Below are positions 34,923-42,817 of a DNA stretch of 64,000 bases, piece after piece. The stretch is from Prevotella veroralis DSM 19559 = JCM 6290. Its GTDB lineage: Bacteria; Bacteroidota; Bacteroidia; Bacteroidales; Bacteroidaceae. The position numbers were made by a program, and so were the translations under genes. Numbering within the stretch: the stretch's first letter is position 1; each line of letters opens with the position of its first letter. The notes under the pieces are model-generated. The model was not told the DNA's origin and searched no databases. It saw nothing but the letters and a program-made list of their open reading frames with translations. The stretch is taken from NCBI RefSeq assembly GCF_000377625.1, contig NZ_KB898327.1:62001-126000 (forward strand), in the 5' to 3' direction.

Positions 34923-35537
34923 ATGAGCATCAAATACAGACTACAAAAGAATTACGGAAAGCTGAAAGAGAAGGCAGAATTCCGTACAATCATCATGGAG
35001 CGACAGACCATCGGATTGGAACGCATTGGGCGCGACATACAAGGTGCAACGGCTCTTACGCGAGCGGATGTTTTCGCAACGGTTATGGCTCTGGGAGATG
35101 AAATAGCCAATCAACTATTGGACGGTAACGCTGTCCATCTGCCGGGTATCGGTTATTTCTCACTGGCTGTGAAAGGTGAGGTGTACGAGGATCCGCGCAC
35201 ACACAATCATCGATTGCGTAACCCGAAAGTGCGAACGATAAAGTTCCGCCCCGATCGTGAAATGGCGCATAAGCTCCTTTCTGCCAAATTCGAGAACGAA
35301 ACTCATCATTACGGCAATGCCTCCATTCCTACAGCCGAAGACATCGACCAAGCTCTCGAGGAACTTTTCGCCACAAAGTCTGTCATTACCATTGCCGACT
35401 TCCGCCGGTATCTCAATCTTTCCGCTTCTACTGCTTATCGCATTGCTGAACGATTGGAGGCGGCAGGCAGAATCCATAATATTGGGACACGCCGACTAAA
35501 GTTGTTTGAGTTGAGGAGTGGACAAGTAAACGAGTAG
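34923..35537 (+). CDS. HU-family DNA-binding protein with C-terminal winged-helix-like region
   Basis: A 204-residue protein. Residues about 1-125 resemble the longer HU/IHF-like proteins of Bacteroidota: MSIKYRLQKNYGKLKEKAEF, LTRADVFATVMALGDEIANQ, VHLPGIGYFSLAVKGEVYED, and a DNA-arm-like basic stretch NHRLRNPKVRTIKFRPDREM. Residues about 135-200 (IADFRRYLNLSASTAYRIAE, RLEAAGRIHNIGTRRLKLFE) look like a helix-turn-helix or winged-helix extension. It should bind DNA as a dimer and may be a nucleoid-type or local regulator. It lies directly next to array C, which is suggestive but proves nothing about binding there. Confidence 0.8.
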   Translation: MSIKYRLQKNYGKLKEKAEFRTIIMERQTIGLERIGRDIQGATALTRADVFATVMALGDEIANQLLDGNAVHLPGIGYFSLAVKGEVYEDPRTHNHRLRNPKVRTIKFRPDREMAHKLLSAKFENETHHYGNASIPTAEDIDQALEELFATKSVITIADFRRYLNLSASTAYRIAERLEAAGRIHNIGTRRLKLFELRSGQVNE

Positions 35538-35597
35538 ACAAGTTAACGAGTTAATAGCATTTACAGCCTTTTCTTTGGTTGTTTGATAAGAATGTAT

Positions 35598-35605
35598 TAC
35601 TTTTG
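35598..35605 (+). promoter_or_regulatory. promoter of the thiamine operon (TTG-N20-TACTTTTG)
   Basis: TACTTTTG with a TTG placed 20 bp upstream, close to the Bacteroidota consensus. Transcription would start near 35611, just before the TPP riboswitch. Confidence 0.7.
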
Positions 35606-35621
35606 CACCGACTTCCAAAGC

Positions 35622-35708
35622 GGAAGTTAGGGGGTGCTTGCCTGTTTGGGCTTGCTGAGAATATACCCATTGACCTGATACGGGTAATGCCGTCGTAGGG
35701 AAAATTCC
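35622..35708 (+). promoter_or_regulatory. TPP riboswitch (THI element)
   Basis: Contains the conserved THI-box blocks in order: GGGGGTGCTTG, GCTGAGAATATACCC, GACCTGATACGGGTAATGCC and GTCGTAGGGAAAA. The closing P1 helix pairs GGAA at 35622 with TTCC near 35705. A small hairpin ACTTCC/GGAAGT precedes it. It lies 34 bp ahead of the receptor ATG, so thiamine pyrophosphate should switch off the outer-membrane receptor, PnuT and thiamine pyrophosphokinase. Whether it acts on transcription or translation is not evident. Confidence 0.95.
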
Positions 35709-35741
35709 CCTTATTTGTATTTTAATATCATTACTAAGGAT

Positions 35742-38126
35742 ATGAAAAGAATTATCCTATTCACTGCTGCATTAACATGTGTAGCAACGACAAAGGCACA
35801 GGAAGTAACTGACACGCTCAAACAACAGCACTTGGAAGAAGTAATCGTAGCTGGCGTTCGAGTACAAAAGAATGCTCCTTATGCAGTGGCTAACATCAAG
35901 AAATCAGAACTTGAGGCTTTCTCTAAAACGGGACGTGAATTACCTTTCTTATTAGCTCAAACGCCGGGCGTATTGGCTTGGGGCGAGAACGGATTAGGAA
36001 CGGGTACCGCCGCTATGCGCATACGAGGCGCAGCAGGAAGTCGCATTAACATCACCTTAGACGGTGTGGCTTTAAACTCGCCAGAAGATCAGTCTGTGTT
36101 TTGGGCGAACATGAATTCGTATGCTTCGCTTATGGGAAGTGTTCAGATACAACGCGGTATCGGAACATCTACAAACGGCGACGGTGCTTTCGGCGGTTCG
36201 GTTTCTTTGGCGACAAGTTCACCCATGCGGACGCCGAGCGCAGAAGTCAGTGCATCATACGGTTCGTATAACACTTACAACGCAGGAATGAAGTTCTCAA
36301 CGGGTTTGCTCTTCAATCATCTTATCTTTGATGGGGCATATCACGAGACAGCGACTGATGGTTATGTCCACGGCACAAGCGGGCGGTCGGGTTCTTACTA
36401 TGGCGGTTTGACTTGGTTAGGAGATAACTTCCGTATTAGCTACAAGAACATCGGAAACTTTGAGAAGACGGGGCAGGCTTGGAATGGAGTTGTCGCTGGT
36501 AGCGATAATCTTAGTTTGATGGATGGCACTTTCGGAGTACATACGGGTATTAAAACTTACAAGGATCTTTACGATAGAGGATTAGGCAAATTCAATTCCC
36601 TATACGAGTATTTGCAAACAGACAATAATGGTGCTTTCGTCAAAGATGCTGCTGGGAATTATCAAACGGAACGATTTAAGATGCGCGATGGTTCGTTTTG
36701 GAAGAAGACTACCGATAACTTCTATCAGAATCACAACATCCTTTCTTTCCTCATTCATCCTGCACAGCATTGGAGCCATAACATAACCATACATTATACT
36801 TATGGTTATGGTTATTACAGCGAGTTCAAACGGAAAACAAAGCTGGCTAAGTTTGGTTTGCAATTCACCGACAATACTGGCACGCAGATAGCAAAGACTG
36901 ACCTCGTGCGTCGTAAGGGTTTGTCACAACACACCTACGGCGTTATCTATAATCTCAACTATAAAGATGAAAGCTGGGATGTGATGGGTGGCTTGAACCT
37001 TCAACAGTTCCGTGGTGATCACTTCGGATATCTTACTTATATCAAAGACCAACAGGTTGACAACAAGTTCCGACTTAACGGCAAGGATTATAAGTATTAT
37101 TCTTCTGACGCTCGTAAGTTCGATTACAGTGGTTTCTTCAAAGCTAATTACCACTTTAACAACTACTGGAATACGTTTATTGATCTTCAGTATCGCCGCG
37201 TGGAATATAGAACCAATGGCAAAAATGATAGATTCCGTAAGGGTGCTAACGGATACCATAATCAACTATTGAATATCAATAAGCATTATGACTTTATCAA
37301 TCCTAAAGCGGGCGTAAGTTACTATCGCGATGGGCACAAGGCTTACGCTTCTATCGCCTATGCTAACCGTGAACCTGAACGCAATAACTTTACCAACAAT
37401 GGTAGTTACCCTGCACCTTCGCCAGAACGATTGATGGATATAGAGCTTGGCTATCAGTACACAGGTAATAACTGGCATGCTGGCGTAAACCTTTATTATA
37501 TGGACTATACGAATCAGTTTGTGCAGACTGGCGAGAAGAGTGACATCGGCGAGAATCTTACCACAAACATCAAGAACAGCTATCGTATGGGTGCCGAGTT
37601 GGAAGCTGGCTGGAGTCCGTTGTCATGGTTGACAGTCGAAGGAAACGCTGCGTTAAGTCGCAATGTTATTAAGGACTTCGACGAGATGGCAAGTGTCAAC
37701 TTTGATGATTCTTTCCGCAAGATACATTATAATCACTCTACTTTGGCGTTCTCTCCATCAGCTATCCTCAATGGTTTCCTCGATTTACATTACAAAGGCA
37801 TTAAGGCTGTATGGCATACAAACTTCGTCAGTCGTCAGTATCTCGATAACACCGAGAACATAACCCGTTCATTACCTTGCTTTTCGCAGACGAATGTCAA
37901 CATCAGCTACTCTCTCCGTCCTGCAAAGCGTCTTATCGGTTTGAAAGAAGTTATCTTCGGTGTGAATCTTAACAACATCTTCAATCGTCATTATGCTGCC
38001 AGCGGATGGGTATATAGCTCTATCCTCGACAATGACGGTCACCCTAACGAGAACCGTTACACGCAGATTGGTTTTATCCCAATGGCAGGCTTTAATGTCA
38101 TGGGGAATGTTGCGTTGAAGTTCTAG
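35742..38126 (+). CDS. omr1: TonB-dependent outer-membrane receptor, predicted thiamine uptake
   Basis: A 794-residue TonB-dependent receptor. From ATG at 35742 it has a signal peptide (MKRIILFTAALTCVATTKAQ), a TonB-box-like region near LEEVIVAGVRV, a plug domain (ELPFLLAQTPGVLAWGENGL, AMRIRGAAGSRINITLDGVA, FGGSVSLATSS) and a 22-strand-type barrel ending FNVMGNVALKF with the terminal Phe. The earlier ATG at 35715 adds nine residues before the signal and lies immediately after the riboswitch. TPP-riboswitch control and the downstream pnuT and TPK genes match the predicted thiamine uptake operon of Bacteroidota (omr1-pnuT-tnr3). Substrate assignment to thiamine or its phosphates rests on this context. 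Confidence 0.92.
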   Translation: MKRIILFTAALTCVATTKAQEVTDTLKQQHLEEVIVAGVRVQKNAPYAVANIKKSELEAFSKTGRELPFLLAQTPGVLAWGENGLGTGTAAMRIRGAAGSRINITLDGVALNSPEDQSVFWANMNSYASLMGSVQIQRGIGTSTNGDGAFGGSVSLATSSPMRTPSAEVSASYGSYNTYNAGMKFSTGLLFNHLIFDGAYHETATDGYVHGTSGRSGSYYGGLTWLGDNFRISYKNIGNFEKTGQAWNGVVAGSDNLSLMDGTFGVHTGIKTYKDLYDRGLGKFNSLYEYLQTDNNGAFVKDAAGNYQTERFKMRDGSFWKKTTDNFYQNHNILSFLIHPAQHWSHNITIHYTYGYGYYSEFKRKTKLAKFGLQFTDNTGTQIAKTDLVRRKGLSQHTYGVIYNLNYKDESWDVMGGLNLQQFRGDHFGYLTYIKDQQVDNKFRLNGKDYKYYSSDARKFDYSGFFKANYHFNNYWNTFIDLQYRRVEYRTNGKNDRFRKGANGYHNQLLNINKHYDFINPKAGVSYYRDGHKAYASIAYANREPERNNFTNNGSYPAPSPERLMDIELGYQYTGNNWHAGVNLYYMDYTNQFVQTGEKSDIGENLTTNIKNSYRMGAELEAGWSPLSWLTVEGNAALSRNVIKDFDEMASVNFDDSFRKIHYNHSTLAFSPSAILNGFLDLHYKGIKAVWHTNFVSRQYLDNTENITRSLPCFSQTNVNISYSLRPAKRLIGLKEVIFGVNLNNIFNRHYAASGWVYSSILDNDGHPNENRYTQIGFIPMAGFNVMGNVALKF

Positions 38127-38163
38127 CCTCACCCCCGCCCCCTCTCCTATTGGAGAGGGGAGT
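38126..38163 (-). repeat. GC-rich palindromic repeat, copy 1 (inverted relative to copy 2)
   Basis: Starts at the stop codon of the receptor gene: GCCTCACCCCCGCC, then CCTCTCC-TATT-GGAGAGG. It is the near reverse complement of the copy at 38261-38298, so the pair could fold into a larger stem. Confidence 0.85.
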
Positions 38164-38260
38164 AGATACCGAGACTTCCCTAAATGATAAACCATATATA
38201 TGAGAAGATTACTATTCGAGTTTAACTATTACATTATAAACTTAGCAAACGCCACATTCC

Positions 38261-38298
38261 ACTCCCCTCTCCAATCGGAGAGGGGCTGGGGGTGAGGC
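38261..38298 (+). repeat. GC-rich palindromic repeat, copy 2
   Basis: ACTCCCCTCTCC-AATC-GGAGAGGGG followed by CTGGGGGTGAGGC, 7 bp before pnuT. Nearly identical to the copy at 60360-60398. Confidence 0.85.
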
Positions 38299-38305
38299 CA
38301 TCATT

Positions 38306-38917
38306 ATGACACTAGACATGCTGGGCTGCATCGTCGGCCTCATTTACATCTATCAAGAATACAAAGCGAGTATATGGCTTTGGCTGACGGGTATTATTAT
38401 GCCTGCCATCTATATGGTTGTCTATTACGAGGCGGGGCTATATGCCGACTTCGGAATGCAGATATATTATACATTAGCAGCCATTTATGGCTTCTTGTAT
38501 TGGAAGTTCGGACGGAAGAAAGGGGCGGAGGAGCTTCCTATCACACACTATCCTCGTCGGTTGATACTCCCTTCACTGCTTGTCTTCCTCGTCCTATGGG
38601 GCGCACTCTACCTCATCCTCATCAAGTTCACGAACTCTACCGTACCAGTATTAGACAGCTTCGGTAATGCACTCAGCTTCATCGGACTGTGGGCATTAGC
38701 AAAGAAATACATCGAACAGTGGTGGATATGGATTGTCGTCGACATCGAACTGGCAGGACTCTACCTTTATAAAGGAATTCCTTTCACCGCAGGACTCTAT
38801 GCTCTCTATTCCATTATCGCCGTGGCAGGGTACTTTAAGTGGAGGGGAAACCTCCCCAAGCCGAAAGGAATAGGTAAGGAGCCTCCCCAAGCCCCTCCGA
38901 AGGAGGGGATGTGCTAA
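38306..38917 (+). CDS. pnuT: PnuT thiamine transporter (PnuC family) with repeat-derived C-terminus
   Basis: A 203-residue inner-membrane transporter of the PnuC family, here predicted to carry thiamine by facilitated diffusion. It has about seven helices. Family-like segments are YQEYKASIWLWLTGIIMPAI, YEAGLYADFGMQIYYTLAAI, YGFLYWKFGRKK and NALSFIGLWALAKKYIEQWW ending IWIVVDI. The C-terminal tail KGIGKEPPQAPPKEGMC is encoded by a palindromic repeat (38881-38914) inserted in frame, so the natural end of the protein was probably near WRGNLPK. The gene follows the receptor gene with a pair of palindromic repeats between them. It is controlled by the TPP riboswitch through co-transcription. Confidence 0.9.
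   Translation: MTLDMLGCIVGLIYIYQEYKASIWLWLTGIIMPAIYMVVYYEAGLYADFGMQIYYTLAAIYGFLYWKFGRKKGAEELPITHYPRRLILPSLLVFLVLWGALYLILIKFTNSTVPVLDSFGNALSFIGLWALAKKYIEQWWIWIVVDIELAGLYLYKGIPFTAGLYALYSIIAVAGYFKWRGNLPKPKGIGKEPPQAPPKEGMC
38881..38914 (-). repeat. 34-bp palindromic repeat inside pnuT
   Basis: A perfect inverted copy of 39073-39106. Core CCCCTCC-GA-AGGAGGGG with a GCCTCCCCAAG arm. It encodes the last residues of PnuT. Confidence 0.9.
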
Positions 38918-38956
38918 TAGGCAAAGTCACAACAACATATAAAAGCAACACAACAA

Positions 38957-39745
38957 ATGATTATCAATAACAAAGAGAATAACAAGGACAAACGACATTC
39001 TCGCATCCCCAACGAACACCCCGTTAGGCACTCCCTTCTTTCAGAGGCATTAGGGGAAGTGTCTTCCGCTAGGCACATCCCCTCCTTCGGAGGGGCTTGG
39101 GGAGGCTTTAACTCCGTCATCCTTGCAGCTGGCGACTTCCCCACCCACGTCCTACCCCTTCGCATCCTACGCACTGCGAATAATCTCATAGTATGTGATG
39201 GCGCACTAAAGAATCTACTTGAATATGAGATAGAGCCAACGGCAGTAGTGGGCGACGGCGACTCTCTCCCTGAAGAGCTGAAACAACGCTATGCACACAT
39301 CTATCATCATATATCGGAACAGGAGTTTAACGACCTCACCAAGGCTACTCTCTTTGCTCGTTCACATCTGAAGATGGACGCATCTACGCATACCCGTCCC
39401 CGTTTCTGCTACCTCGGGGCGACTGGCAAACGGGAGGATCACACACTAGGGAATATCTCTTTAATGCTTTATTACTATCGTCAACTAAGCATAGCCCCCC
39501 TCATGTTGACCGATTACGGATGGTTTGTACCTGCATCAGGTACAAACACCTTCTCTTCATTTGCAGGTCAACAAGTAAGCATTTTCAATGCTTCTTGCAA
39601 GGAACTAAGTAGCGAAGGGCTCAAATGGGACATATACCCCTTCGCAGAAATATGGCAGGGAACACTGAACGAAGCCCTTTCCACATCCTTTACTATCCAT
39701 GCCGATGGAGACTATTTAATCTATCGGACACATAGAAACATTTAA
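38957..39745 (+). CDS. thiamine pyrophosphokinase with repeat-derived N-terminus
   Basis: Transfers pyrophosphate from ATP to thiamine to make TPP. The conserved part begins near residue 52 with NSVILAAGDFPTHVLPLRIL, then VCDGALKNLLEYEIEPTAVV, GDGDSLPEELKQRY, LTKATLFA, GATGKREDHTLGNISLML and a C-terminal TPK B1-binding domain ending GDYLIYRTHRNI. The family usually starts directly at the VILA segment. Here about 50 extra residues precede it, many encoded by two tandem copies of the palindromic repeat (about 39024-39062 and 39073-39106). No other ATG lies between 38957 and the conserved core. The enzyme looks complete apart from the extension, although its start may be an unusual codon. Last gene of the thiamine operon. 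Confidence 0.88.
   Translation: MIINNKENNKDKRHSRIPNEHPVRHSLLSEALGEVSSARHIPSFGGAWGGFNSVILAAGDFPTHVLPLRILRTANNLIVCDGALKNLLEYEIEPTAVVGDGDSLPEELKQRYAHIYHHISEQEFNDLTKATLFARSHLKMDASTHTRPRFCYLGATGKREDHTLGNISLMLYYYRQLSIAPLMLTDYGWFVPASGTNTFSSFAGQQVSIFNASCKELSSEGLKWDIYPFAEIWQGTLNEALSTSFTIHADGDYLIYRTHRNI
39024..39106 (+). repeat. two tandem copies of the palindromic repeat inside the TPK gene
   Basis: A degenerate copy (GTTAGGCACTCCC ... AGGGGAAGTG, 39024-39062) is followed by a clean copy at 39073-39106 (GCACATCCCCTCC-TTCGGAGGGG), which is the perfect reverse complement of the repeat ending pnuT. Confidence 0.85.
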
Positions 39746-39865
39746 TAATTATTGCGTAAAGGCTGCTCATTACCAATGATTAAAAGTCTTTCTTTACTTT
39801 CAGAAAGTCCTTATATAGAACAGAGAAAGTATCAAGACAGCTTGAAGAAGGATGTCTCTTATACG

Positions 39866-39929
39866 AAAAATAGTCTATTTTCCAAAGGGATTAAGTATAT
39901 TTTACAGAGAAAATTAAACTATTTTTCCT
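39866..39929 (+). repeat. AT-rich intergenic element, copy 2
   Basis: AAAAATAGTCTATTTT at the start, AAACTATTTTTCCT at the end; matches the element at 22541-22605. It lies in the 303-bp convergent gap between the TPK and dnaA genes, which otherwise shows only AT-rich sequence. Confidence 0.55.
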
Positions 39930-40048
39930 AATTCACAAAGCCCATTTAGAAAATAAGAAGAAGTTAGGTCTACTTTAAGTCACATCTATCTACTAATAAT
40001 AAGTTACAATAATTATACGCTTCATTGTAACCCTCATTGACAAAAAAC

Positions 40049-41455
40049 TTATGCTTTCAACTTAAAGGAATTCTCTATACTTGCCAATTCTGCATAGAAC
40101 CCTTTGTCAACCTTAAGCCTGTCTTCTACTTTAGAACAGCTGTGAATAACTGTACTATGATCCCTGTTTCCCACCAACTTACCGATTCGACTAGCAGGCA
40201 TCTTCGTATATTTCTGTGCCATATACATGCTTACCTGACGCGCCATTACAATGTCCTTCTTGCGTGAACGAGAGTTGACAGCAGAGGTGGTAACGCTGAA
40301 GTGTGTACAAACCTTATCCAAGATATCATCAATGGTTAGTGGTTCATCATCGATCTTTACAGCACGCTTTATTACACGTTCAGCCAGTCGCATATCGACG
40401 TTACTGTTATAAACAACGCTATAAGCCAAGAGAGAGTTGATAACACCTTGCAAGTCTCGCACACTACCATTAGCCGTTTCTGCGATAAACTTAATCACGT
40501 CCTCTGGGATACTAAGCCCATCACGCTTAATCTTATTGTGCAAGATGTCCACACAAAGTTGTACATTTGGCTTCTCCAATTCTGCAATAAGACCACAAGA
40601 GAAACGTGTCAACAAACGATCATTCATCCCTTTAAGATCTACAGGGGGGCGGTCACTGGCTAAGATAATACGCTTCCCGTTGCGGAAAAGGTGATTGAAG
40701 ATATGGAAGAAAGTGTCTTGTGTCTTGGTAGCAGTGATCCACTCTTGTATATCATCCACTATTAAGACATCAATCGTTTGGTAGAAATTAATGAAATCAT
40801 TGGTGGTGTTCTGTCTAACAGAATCTGTGTACTGCACTTGGAAAAGGCGTGCAGAAACATATAACACACGCTTTTCGGGATAAAGCTGTTTGACTTTCAA
40901 CCCAATGGCATTGACTAGATGTGTCTTACCACAGCCAGAAGGTCCATAAATAAACATGGGATTGAACTGCGTTGTACTAGGATGTTCTGCAATAGAAAGT
41001 CCTATCGAACGAGGCAACTTATTGCTATCTCCTTCTATATAGTTGGTGAATGACTTATGAGGATCAAGTTGCGAATCAAGGTCTTGAGGCACTGCATCCA
41101 AAATCGTAGGACTTTGGTTGCCACGAGCAGTAGGTCTCTGTGAGGAGATTTCTTCGACTGTGTCTGGTTGTAAGTCTTGTGATAAGTGATGCTCCTGATC
41201 GACCATCACACGATAACTCAATTGAACCCCTTGACCAAAGACACGTATGAGAGTCTTACGCAACAAAGGGACGTAATGCTCTTCCAAATATTCATATACG
41301 AACTGACTTGGCACCTGAACCAACAATGTCTTACTGGCCGGCTGATAGGATTGAAGTACTATCGGACGGAACCAAGTATCGTATTGCTGCTCGGTAACAT
41401 TCTCCTTTATAAGCTGGAGACACTGATCCCAAAGTTGTTTAGGATTGACGTTCAT
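40049..41455 (-). CDS. dnaA: chromosomal replication initiator DnaA
   Basis: A 468-residue AAA+ initiator that binds DnaA boxes and melts the origin. Domain I is at the N-terminus (LWDQCLQLIKENVTEQQYDT). A linker follows to about residue 135. Domain III carries Walker A GPSGCGKTHLVNAIG, Walker B VLIVDDIQEW, ILASDRPPVDLKGMNDRLLT and RFSCGL. Domain IV ends with KKDIVMARQVSMYMAQKYTK and the DNA-binding signature VGNRDHSTVIHS. The length and all motifs are normal. Upstream is a 372-bp gap with a good promoter box. No cluster of DnaA boxes is visible nearby (only a single TTATCCACA at 44610), so the origin is probably not in this window. Confidence 0.97.
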   Translation of the reverse strand: MNVNPKQLWDQCLQLIKENVTEQQYDTWFRPIVLQSYQPASKTLLVQVPSQFVYEYLEEHYVPLLRKTLIRVFGQGVQLSYRVMVDQEHHLSQDLQPDTVEEISSQRPTARGNQSPTILDAVPQDLDSQLDPHKSFTNYIEGDSNKLPRSIGLSIAEHPSTTQFNPMFIYGPSGCGKTHLVNAIGLKVKQLYPEKRVLYVSARLFQVQYTDSVRQNTTNDFINFYQTIDVLIVDDIQEWITATKTQDTFFHIFNHLFRNGKRIILASDRPPVDLKGMNDRLLTRFSCGLIAELEKPNVQLCVDILHNKIKRDGLSIPEDVIKFIAETANGSVRDLQGVINSLLAYSVVYNSNVDMRLAERVIKRAVKIDDEPLTIDDILDKVCTHFSVTTSAVNSRSRKKDIVMARQVSMYMAQKYTKMPASRIGKLVGNRDHSTVIHSCSKVEDRLKVDKGFYAELASIENSFKLKA

Positions 41456-41528
41456 ATTGATATCTACGTTTCTTATGTCTTTCTACAAATGGTGTGTTGA
41501 TAAACCATTCCTAGTTCTTACACACCTG

Positions 41529-41536
41529 CAAAGGTA
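41529..41536 (-). promoter_or_regulatory. -7 box TACCTTTG for dnaA
   Basis: Reads TACCTTTG on the minus strand with a TTG about 16 bp upstream; leader of about 65 nt before the dnaA ATG at 41455. Confidence 0.6.
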
Positions 41537-41712
41537 ATAATTAAATAATAAACAACCTATTTCCTCCGATTTACTCTACACCTATCTAAATCGCATAAAT
41601 AGCTATCTTATCGTACTTTGCAGCTGTTTAAGCATCTATATATATAATGTGTCGTTTGCCCAATTATAATATCTTGATTGTCAAAAGGTTTCGATATGAA
41701 AAGAGAGAAAAC

Positions 41713-41818
41713 GTGTCTAAAGAGTGGAACAGAAGCAAGAGACAAGTAAAGGAACTGATTTACACGTATCTTTTAACTCATCTCTTGCATGTGAAACACC
41801 TATCTTTTAATTTAGACG
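41713..41818. repeat. imperfect palindrome upstream of dnaA, possible decayed array
   Basis: Within the 372-bp gap 41456-41827. GCAAGAGAC (41735-41743) faces ATCTCTTGC, GTAAAGG faces ATCTTTTAAC and GTGTCTAAA faces TTTAGACG, around a centre near 41762. ATCTCTT and ATCTTTT are 22 bp apart. It may be an eroded relative of the 22-bp arrays; the evidence is weak. Confidence 0.35.
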
Positions 41819-41827
41819 ATATTTAAA

Positions 41828-42808
41828 TTACTTATCCTTTCTACCGAACAGTGAGAAGTGAACATAGCGTTTCGGATGAGCCTTGAGATTGACAAGTAAG
41901 CTATCAGCACTACGCATCGTACTGTTCAAGTTATTGTAAAGAGAGGCATCATTCATCAACAGTCCGAGGCTTCCCTCATTACTATTTAGCTTTGCAGTGA
42001 GTGAGTTCATGTGATCAAGGGTGGTATTTACCTTTGCCATCGTACCCTCTACGTCGATTCCACTCACCTTATTATTTAATGTAGAGATCATGCCATTAGC
42101 ACCACGAATAGCACCACGTGCTTCTGTTATACCGCCATTTGCATTTGCCATTAAGCCGTTAACTCCATCCATCACTCTACCTGCTTTCGTGGTTAAAGCT
42201 GGCAATGAATGATTCATCTGAGCGAGTAACTGGTTTACTTCACGCGTCGAAGTCGTAAGGTTTGCAGTAACTTGATCGACATTATGGATGGAACTTCTCA
42301 CCGCAGGATCAGCCAAGAGTGAGTTGATACTAACAAGTATGCTATCCAATTTGGGTAGCATCTTTTGAATGGAGGGAACCATATCTTTCATTCGTCCCAA
42401 AGCTCCGTCATTAATACGACCATCAATAATTCCATTCGAGGCTAGCGTCTTGCTACTCGTTCCAAGCACTAAGTCAACTTTCACATTACCCATAACATCA
42501 CTGATAATATCAGCCTTTGTTCCCTCTGGAATGTTCATGCTTTTATCGATATCTACGCCGACGATGATTGGTTCTCCAGGCTTAGCATAATCGTATTCTA
42601 TGCTCTTTACGGTACCAACCTTAAAACCATTTGCATACACAGGAGTGGACGTTGAGAGTCCACTTACATTACTGAATCGCATCTGATAGTGCGTGTCTGT
42701 CGAGAAAATAGAGAGTCCCTTCAGGAACTGCATACCGAAGAACAACACTACAACACCCAATATAGCGACGAGTGCAATCTTAACTTGTGGCGTGAAAAAC
42801 TTACTCAT
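41828..42808 (-). CDS. MCE/MlaD family lipid-transport protein
   Basis: A 326-residue inner-membrane-anchored protein with one MCE domain, the substrate-binding ring of lipid transporters between the two membranes. An N-terminal membrane helix (VKIALVAILGVVVLFFGMQF, residues 9-28) precedes the MCE domain (YQMRFSNVSGLSTSTPVYAN, GFKVGTVKSIEYDY, IPEGTKADIISDVMGNVKVD). A long helical tail follows (about 140-310) of the kind that builds MCE needles or tubes. The gene ends LFGRKDK. It lies 9 bp after the amidase gene in the same direction; amidase and MCE genes are often neighbours in Bacteroidota. Its ATPase and permease partners (MlaE/MlaF) are not in the window. Confidence 0.9.
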   Translation of the reverse strand: MSKFFTPQVKIALVAILGVVVLFFGMQFLKGLSIFSTDTHYQMRFSNVSGLSTSTPVYANGFKVGTVKSIEYDYAKPGEPIIVGVDIDKSMNIPEGTKADIISDVMGNVKVDLVLGTSSKTLASNGIIDGRINDGALGRMKDMVPSIQKMLPKLDSILVSINSLLADPAVRSSIHNVDQVTANLTTSTREVNQLLAQMNHSLPALTTKAGRVMDGVNGLMANANGGITEARGAIRGANGMISTLNNKVSGIDVEGTMAKVNTTLDHMNSLTAKLNSNEGSLGLLMNDASLYNNLNSTMRSADSLLVNLKAHPKRYVHFSLFGRKDK

Positions 42809-42817
42809 ATTACTTCC

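Noticed and set aside
34463-35101. Short open frames in and beside array C
   Set aside because: They are made of the repeat units or lie out of frame over the HU-like gene; no coding character.
41456-41827. Replication origin beside dnaA
   Set aside because: No cluster of TTATCCACA boxes; only a TTATCAACA-like site near 41488 and one box at 44610. Bacteroidota origins are often not next to dnaA.
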